A DNA stretch of 11,109 bases from positions 1 through 11,109 of the forward strand of contig JAJYLK010000014.1 of assembly GCA_021787775.1 (NCBI GenBank), given 5' to 3'. Positions 6,385-11,109 of this stretch are shown here, piece after piece. A model generated the notes under the pieces. That model did not search any database and was not told the DNA's origin. It saw only the letters and a list, made by a program, of their open reading frames with translations. Every line of letters begins with the position of its first letter. Position 1 is the first letter of the stretch. Made by a program: the position numbers and the translations under genes. Source of the stretch: Actinomycetes bacterium (GTDB taxonomy: Bacteria > Actinomycetota > Thermoleophilia > BMS3ABIN01).

Positions 6385-7384
6385 ACCAGCTCCCATCCAC
6401 CCGCAGCCCGAGCTCAGACGCGATCCGATCACAGGCGACTGGGTGATACTGGCCGCCGGCCGCGGCCGGCGTCCACACGCGCCGGCTCCGTCCGGCAAGA
6501 AGGAGCAGCCACCTGAAGATTGTCCTTTCTGTCCCGGGCTGGAAGACCTCACCCCGCCCGAGATATGCGCCATTCGCGAAGGCGGCGGCCGGGACTGCTC
6601 CGGCTGGAGCGTGCGCACTATGCCCAACAAGTTCCCCATCCTGGTCAGCGACGCGCCCCATGCCGGCTCCGAGCGCACCATCTCACCCGACCGCCGGCCC
6701 GCCACCGGCAGCAGCGAGGTCATCGTGGATTCGCCGGTCCACGGCAAAGCGCCCTGGGAAATCGGTGCCAGCCAGGTACAAGATATGCTGGAGATGTACC
6801 GCGACCGCTTCATAGCCCTGAAGGCAGAGGGCCGCACCAGTTACGTGCACATCATCCGCAATCATGGCGCCGCGGCCGCGTCATCGCTCGAGCATCCGCA
6901 TTCACAGCTGTTCGGGCTGCCGTTCATCCCGCCGGTGGTCGATGCCGAGCTCAATGGATTCGCCAGCGCCTATCCCGGCCAGGCCGGATGCATCCTTTGC
7001 GACATCGTCCGCGAGTCGGAGGAAGAGCGAAGCCGGCTGGTGATGGCCACCGACGGCTTTGTGGTCTTCAGCCCGTTCGCGGCACGGCTGCCTTATGAAA
7101 CGTGGATCGTTCCCCGGAGGCATCAGCCGCGGTTCGAGGATTGTGACCGGCTCGGGGAACTGTCTGAAGTGATGACCGAGGTGCTGCTGCGCTACCGCGA
7201 CCGGCTCGACGATCCGCCGCTCAACTACTGGATTCACAGCTACCCGCTCCACGGCGAATCGCGTCCCTACCACTGGCACCTGGAGATCCTGCCACGGCTG
7301 ACGGTTCCCGGCGGCCTGGAGCTTGGCGCAGATGTGTGGGTCAACATCATGGCGCCGGAAGAAGCGGCGGCGCAACTGCGCTAG
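6377..7384 (+). CDS. galT: Galactose-1-phosphate uridylyltransferase
   Basis: The protein has 335 residues. It exchanges UMP between UDP-glucose and galactose-1-phosphate in the Leloir pathway (cytosol), through a uridylyl-histidine intermediate of the HIT superfamily. Features: ELRRDPITGDWVILA (12-26), the CPFC metal pair (C49, C52), NKFPIL, the catalytic HPHSQ (H173-P-H175-S-Q177) in LEHPHSQLFGLPFIP, a second CxxC (C205, C208), and the closing HWHLEILPR (H299, H301). GTG 6377 is chosen because the family begins shortly before 'LRRDPITGDWVI' and because it overlaps the stop of the small upstream gene by eight bases. The frame runs open to 6149, but that extra sequence is a shadow of the upstream gene. 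Relatives of this short form may accept other nucleotide-sugar substrates, so specificity is inferred. Confidence 0.9.
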   Translation: MPEPAPIHPQPELRRDPITGDWVILAAGRGRRPHAPAPSGKKEQPPEDCPFCPGLEDLTPPEICAIREGGGRDCSGWSVRTMPNKFPILVSDAPHAGSERTISPDRRPATGSSEVIVDSPVHGKAPWEIGASQVQDMLEMYRDRFIALKAEGRTSYVHIIRNHGAAAASSLEHPHSQLFGLPFIPPVVDAELNGFASAYPGQAGCILCDIVRESEEERSRLVMATDGFVVFSPFAARLPYETWIVPRRHQPRFEDCDRLGELSEVMTEVLLRYRDRLDDPPLNYWIHSYPLHGESRPYHWHLEILPRLTVPGGLELGADVWVNIMAPEEAAAQLR

Positions 7385-7408
7385 CGGGTTTATCTTCCAG
7401 CGGCAGCC

Positions 7409-7531
7409 TCAGGTTGCGGCGGCGCGTCTCACGTACAGTTTCAGGATGAACGGCGCGATGTGCTGGCTCTCCACTTCGGTCCAGCTCCCGGCCAGGCCCT
7501 GGTAAACGCTGTTTCCCGCGGCGTAATCCAT
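7409..7531 (-). CDS. Possible small ORF or gene remnant, convergent with galT
   Basis: From ATG 7531-7529 to TGA at 7409-7411 there are 40 codons. Most third positions are G or C, as in the real genes here, and the peptide (SWTEVESQHIAPFILKLYVRR in its second half) reads like a folded protein end. The frame stays open upstream, but codon use there weakens and no start with a clear ribosome site is found. I do not recognise it. It may be the tail of a decayed gene or a chance frame. Confidence 0.2.
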   Translation of the reverse strand: MDYAAGNSVYQGLAGSWTEVESQHIAPFILKLYVRRAAAT

Positions 7532-7686
7532 GTCAGGACCGTCGCCCGTAATCACCCAGACCCTCGAGGCAGCCCCAGATTGACCGCCTCGCACGGCGGC
7601 AACCTGAGCGTCAGGCACTTCCGCTGCCGGCTTCTCATGCAGTGGGTCGCACTGCCGATCCGAAGCGGATAAAACAGGGGCGAAGG

Positions 7687-7695
7687 TGGTAACAT
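7687..7695 (+). promoter_or_regulatory. Extended -10 promoter of selD
   Basis: TGGTAACAT forms an extended -10 (TGn plus TAACAT, 7690-7695). Transcription would start near 7702, giving a leader of about 22 bases that includes the strong ribosome site AAAGGAGGAG (7707-7716). No -35 is recognised. Confidence 0.4.
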
Positions 7696-7723
7696 ACCTG
7701 CGAGCAAAAGGAGGAGCAACCGC

Positions 7724-8785
7724 ATGAAAGCTGACAGGGAAATCCGGCTGACACGGCTCGCGCACGGCTCCGGCTGAGCGTGCAAGCTGAGTCCGTCGGA
7801 CTTGCAGGAAGTTCTTAAAATAATGCCGCCGCACCGGGACGCAAACATCCTCGGTGGATTCGATTCCGGTGAGGATTGCTCCATTTACCGCATCTCGGAA
7901 GACATGGCCATCGTGCAGACGGTCGATTATTTCACGCCGGTGGTGGACGACCCCTACCAGTACGGCGCCATCGCGGTGGCCAACGCGCTCAGCGACATCT
8001 ACGCGATGGGCGCCAGGCCACTGTTCGCGCTGAATGTCGTCGGCTTCCACGCCAAAGGGCTGCCACTGGAGATCCTCAAGGAGATCATGCGCGGCGGGCT
8101 GGAAAAGGCTCGGGAGGCCGGCATCGAGATCATCGGTGGCCACACCGTTGACGACCGCGAGCCCAAATACGGGGTCGCGGTGACGGCGCTGGGAAATCCG
8201 GCGGACCTGGTTTACAACTCTACCGCCCGGGCTGGCGACGTACTGTTCCTTACCAAGCCGCTCGGACTGGGCATCCTCACCACGGGAATCAAGCGCGGCA
8301 CCACCAGCCAGGCCGGCATCGACCGGGCGATCGAGGTCATGTTGCGGTTAAACAGCGACGCGTCGGAGGCCATGGTGAGCGTGGGTGTCAGCGCCTGCAC
8401 TGACATCACCGGCTATGGCCTGCTGGGCCACATGGTCGAGATGACCCGCGGCAGTGGAGTCGGCGCCCGCGTCCACGCGCGAGCAGTTCCCGTGATCCAG
8501 GCCGCGCGGGACATGATCGGCGCGGACCTTGGCGCCGTGCCCGGCGGTTCCAAGAGGAACCTCGAGTACGTCAAGCGGTATGTGAATTTCGACCCCGGCA
8601 TCACGGAGGAGGAACGGCTGATACTGGCGGACGCGCAAACGTCCGGAGGACTGCTGATCGCGTGCCCGGCGGAAAAGGCCGACCGGCTGGAACAGGCGCT
8701 ACGCCAGGCCGGGACGATCACCGCAGCCCGTATCGGGATCATTGAAGCTGAGGACGATACCGGCCGCATCGACGTCGTCCCCTAG
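7724..8785 (+). CDS. selD: Selenophosphate synthetase containing selenocysteine (UGA read-through)
   Basis: The protein has 353 residues if UGA 7775-7777 is decoded as selenocysteine (U18). SelD makes selenophosphate from selenide and ATP, the selenium donor for Sec-tRNA and selenouridine. Starting at ATG 7724, the sequence reads LAHGSG-U-ACKLSP (12-24), which aligns with the catalytic loop of E. coli SelD, where Cys17 and Lys20 are essential: U18 replaces the cysteine and K21 is the lysine. The usual glycine after it is alanine here. Further family blocks follow: GGFDSGEDCSIY (44-55), QTVDYFTPVVDDPYQYGAIAVANALSDIYAMGARP (65-99), GGHTVDDREPKYG, TGYGLLGH and AQTSGGLL. ATG 7724 has a consensus ribosome site (AAAGGAGGAG) at good spacing, whereas TTG 7802, the first start after the UGA, has none and would delete the active site. 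The gene is monocistronic here and convergent with the sensor kinase. Confidence 0.95.
7781..7806 (+). promoter_or_regulatory. Candidate bacterial SECIS hairpin in selD
   Basis: Just after UGA 7775-7777, TGCAA (7781-7785) pairs with TTGCA (7802-7806) and GTCC (7791-7794) with GGAC (7798-7801), giving a GTC loop (7795-7797) that begins with G and a five-base 5'-side bulge containing a U. The apical loop lies 17 bases after the UGA, within the distance known for bacterial SECIS elements read by SelB. It is entirely inside the coding frame, as in bacteria. Confidence 0.72.
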
Positions 8786-8837
8786 AGCGCCGGCGTTTTT
8801 CCGAGAGTAGTGCGCCGCGAAACAGCGGGGGCAGGCC

Positions 8838-11109
8838 TCAGGCGGCCTGGGGACGCTCAGTCTGAAGCACCGTCTGCAGCAATGCCTCGAGCTCTTCCAG
8901 ATTGAACGGTTTGGAAAGATAAGGCTTGCCGAGTTCGGAGAGATATCCCTGGGTGCTCGGGTTGATCGAGTCGCCAGAAATGAAGATGAACCGGTCGGTC
9001 ATCGCCGGATCTATTTCGCGCACAGCCTTGAAAAGCGAGGGGCCGTCCATGCCGGGCATCTTGACGTCGCTGACGATGCAGTCGACTGTACGCTGTTTCA
9101 GGATCGCCAGCGCCACATTGCCATTCTTGGCCGTTTCCACCTCGTGGCCGTTTCGCCGCAGAGTTTCCGCCACCACTTCGCGGATGCTGCTTTCGTCGTC
9201 GACCAGCAGCACTTTACCGGTAAGGTGTTCCGGCCGCTCCGGCTCGCGCGCGGATACGCCGATCACCCCGGCCGCCGCCACCGGCAGCTCGACGACGATC
9301 GCCGCTCCAGGACCGGCGCCTGACTCCACCCAGATGCGACCGTCGTGTTCCTCGACGAGGCCGTAGCAGACACTGAGCCCAAGCCCGGTGCCCTTGCCGA
9401 CGTCCTTGGTAGTAAAAAACGGGTCGAAAATGCGGTCGTGCAGCTCTTCCGGAATCCCCGGACCGTCGTCTGCAAAGACAACGCGGATGTTGCCCTGGGT
9501 TTTTCCGGTGGAAACCTTCAACAATCCCGAGCCGCTGGTTTCCAGCATCGCCTGTTCGGCGTTGGTGATCAGATTAAGAAAGACCTGCTGCAGCTGGTGC
9601 GGGTCGGCCATCGTCCGCGGCAGGTCTTCGCAGAGGCTGGTCTCGACCTGGATGTTGTTGACCCGCAGGTCATAACCCTTCAGCTCCAGCGAGTCCTTCA
9701 CGACATCATTGATGTCGACCAGGCTTCGCTCTGCCTTGTGCTTGCGAGCAAAAGACAGCAGATGCCGAACGATCCTGGTGGCGCGCTCGGCCTCACGGCG
9801 GATGGCCTCGGCGTCGCGCTTCACATTCTCATCGATGTCCTGCGATAACAGCAGTTCTGAATAACCGATGACGCCCGTGAGCGGGTTGTTGATCTCGTGG
9901 GCGACGCCGGATACCAGCTGTCCGACCGCCACCATCTTCTCTGACTGCAGAAGTTGCTGGCGCATGCGTTTGGCCTCGGTGATGTCACGCAGGAAATGAA
10001 CCGCGCCCACGGTCTGGCCGTCGGCGTCGAACATTGTGTCGACGGAAAGTTCGAGCAAGCGCCCATCTGCTGTTTCCTGCTCGGCTCGCGCCGGTCCATC
10101 TACCAGCGACGCATGGGACATAGGACAATTGCCCAGCTCGTGTGAAGAGTTGTGGATCATTTCGTAACATCTCCGCCCCAGCAGGCCATCGATGGTCCCA
10201 CCCAGCATCGCCGCAGCGGCGGCATTCAGGCGCTTGATGTCATGGTTATTGCCTACGATTACGATGCCTTCGGTGACGCTGTCAAAGGTCGCCTCCCATT
10301 CGGCCTTGGCATGAGAAACGTCCTCGAACAGCTGCTGGTTGGCGATCGCCAGCGCGACGAAGCCGGCGACCGGTTTCAGCTCTTCCAGATCAGCCTCGCA
10401 GTAAGCATCTTTTTTCATGCTGGACAGGTTCAGCGAGCCGATGACCTGGCCCTTGGCCACCAGCGGCACCAGCAGCTGCGAGCGGAATCCTTCGGCTGCC
10501 AGCTGCTCCTGTCCCTGACTGACGCTGCCGGCGGTGATATCCCCGGAAAGGTAGGGCTCTCCCGATCTGATGACCAACCCTGGGAGCGAGCCGGCAGCCG
10601 GGAACACCGGCTTTTCTTTCCAGGCCCGGGGACCGATGCCACTCTGGGCCAGGCTCCTGAGCAAACCGCCGCCGACATCGATCGCGATACTGAGCCGGTC
10701 AAAACCGACAAGCTTCCGTGTCTCACTGATGAACTCATCGAATACCTCGTCCAGCTCCAGGCTTGATCCCAGCGCCGCCAGCAGCCTGCTTCTGGCCAGC
10801 GCCTTGTCCGTGTGCTGCAACGACTCCTGATAAAGAATAGCATTGTCCAGAGCAGCGCCGACCTGCATCCCGACCAGAGTCATCAGTCTCATGTCGTCCT
10901 CGGAAAACTCTCCCTGGCGGCTGGCGACCAGGGAAATTACCCCCAGGTTCCGGTTCTTCGATTTTAACGGCGCCCCCACGTATGAAAGCAGCCCGGCCTC
11001 CACAACCTCTGGCGTAACCGACTTCGACTCTTTCAGATCGTTATCGATCAGCGAGCTTTCTATTTCCAGAATATGCTGGGGGCACCCCTGTCCCCTGGAC
11101 AGGCGTCCG
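8838..11109 (-). CDS. Hybrid sensor histidine kinase, GAF-GAF-PAS-HisKA-HATPase-REC, runs off right edge
   Basis: The frame is open from the right edge to TGA at 8840-8838, giving at least 756 residues; the N-terminus is outside. GTG 11003 is internal, because the in-frame sequence upstream (GCPQHILEIESSLIDNDL) continues a GAF domain. Numbering from GTG 11003, the order is: end of a GAF domain (to ~58), a second GAF (75-225), PAS (232-345), HisKA with GVAHEINNPL (H369 is the phospho-acceptor), the HATPase with NLITNAEQA (N481), DDGPGIP and GTGLGLS, then a C-terminal receiver with DD (602-603), SDVKMPG (D646) and LSKPF (K698). No membrane segment is visible in this part. The signal is unknown; the PAS has a CYEMIH...NCP cysteine pattern seen in many such kinases. 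The attached receiver suggests a phosphorelay or internal regulation. The gene is convergent with selD, 52 bases apart. Confidence 0.93.
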   Translation of the reverse strand, partial: GRLSRGQGCPQHILEIESSLIDNDLKESKSVTPEVVEAGLLSYVGAPLKSKNRNLGVISLVASRQGEFSEDDMRLMTLVGMQVGAALDNAILYQESLQHTDKALARSRLLAALGSSLELDEVFDEFISETRKLVGFDRLSIAIDVGGGLLRSLAQSGIGPRAWKEKPVFPAAGSLPGLVIRSGEPYLSGDITAGSVSQGQEQLAAEGFRSQLLVPLVAKGQVIGSLNLSSMKKDAYCEADLEELKPVAGFVALAIANQQLFEDVSHAKAEWEATFDSVTEGIVIVGNNHDIKRLNAAAAAMLGGTIDGLLGRRCYEMIHNSSHELGNCPMSHASLVDGPARAEQETADGRLLELSVDTMFDADGQTVGAVHFLRDITEAKRMRQQLLQSEKMVAVGQLVSGVAHEINNPLTGVIGYSELLLSQDIDENVKRDAEAIRREAERATRIVRHLLSFARKHKAERSLVDINDVVKDSLELKGYDLRVNNIQVETSLCEDLPRTMADPHQLQQVFLNLITNAEQAMLETSGSGLLKVSTGKTQGNIRVVFADDGPGIPEELHDRIFDPFFTTKDVGKGTGLGLSVCYGLVEEHDGRIWVESGAGPGAAIVVELPVAAAGVIGVSAREPERPEHLTGKVLLVDDESSIREVVAETLRRNGHEVETAKNGNVALAILKQRTVDCIVSDVKMPGMDGPSLFKAVREIDPAMTDRFIFISGDSINPSTQGYLSELGKPYLSKPFNLEELEALLQTVLQTERPQAA

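Larger units (their letters stand above)
7385..7723. other. Intergenic stretch between galT and selD
   Basis: These 339 bases hold no gene that I can support with confidence. I looked for a tRNA (including selC, which sometimes lies near sel genes) on both strands and saw no T-loop or acceptor-stem pattern. No strong intrinsic terminator follows galT. The contents are a doubtful 40-codon minus-strand ORF (7409-7531), the selD promoter near 7687-7695, and the selD ribosome site. Confidence 0.5.

Noticed and set aside
7802..7804. TTG 7802 as start of selD
   Set aside because: It has no ribosome site and removes the catalytic U/C-xCK loop. ATG 7724 has a consensus site and family-matching sequence on both sides of the UGA.
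7409..8143. Full 244-codon minus-strand frame
   Set aside because: Its first two thirds are antisense to selD, including the active-site region and ribosome site, with no recognisable domain. Only the last 40 codons were kept, as a doubtful feature.
8786..8810. CGCCGGCG followed by TTTTT as an intrinsic terminator after selD
   Set aside because: The possible stem is only three base pairs with a two-base loop, too weak to call.
9345..10766. Plus-strand frames of 167 and 204 codons inside the sensor kinase region
   Set aside because: Both are antisense to well-defined HisKA, PAS and GAF domains and have no features of their own.

Overview
This is a GC-rich bacterial window with compact gene packing, mostly plus-strand and with one partial gene at each edge, both on the minus strand. 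I found no insertion sequence, phage gene, CRISPR array, rRNA or tRNA. The lineage cannot be fixed from the sequence. High GC, GTG and TTG starts, and TAGAAT/TATACT -10 boxes sitting almost on top of start codons (leaderless transcripts) would suit Actinomycetota or a related high-GC lineage, but this is weak inference. The selD gene indicates that the organism decodes selenocysteine.

Layout. (1) 1-892, minus: N-terminal half of a PF09818-type 'ABC-class' ATPase, with its own promoter. (2) 1097-3045, plus: fxsA-type membrane protein, then a membrane protein fused to a spermidine-synthase-like Rossmann domain; the second gene probably begins upstream of its first ATG. (3) 3088-3955, plus: a complete fluoride-response unit made of an extended -10 promoter, a fluoride (crcB-motif) riboswitch, an overlapping intrinsic terminator, the fluoride channel crcB and a DUF190 PII-like gene. 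(4) 4017-5993, plus: a calcineurin-like phosphoesterase with a leaderless start, directly abutting an MFS transporter gene. (5) 6067-7384, plus: a small conserved hypothetical gene overlapping galT (galactose-1-phosphate uridylyltransferase). (6) 7385-7723: a largely gene-free stretch containing the selD promoter and a doubtful 40-codon minus-strand ORF. (7) 7724-8785, plus: selD (selenophosphate synthetase), read through an in-frame UGA at 7775-7777 as selenocysteine, with a hairpin just downstream that fits a bacterial SECIS. (8) 8838-11109, minus: a large hybrid sensor kinase (GAF-GAF-PAS-HisKA-HATPase-REC), running off the right edge and convergent with selD.

The two strongest observations are the selenocysteine-containing SelD, which a standard gene caller would truncate to start at TTG 7802 and so lose its catalytic N-terminus, and the complete fluoride riboswitch whose pseudoknot and terminator stem share the same bases. 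No wholly new system could be demonstrated. The least explained items are the small gene before galT, the partial ABC-class ATPase and the fused membrane/spermidine-synthase-like protein.
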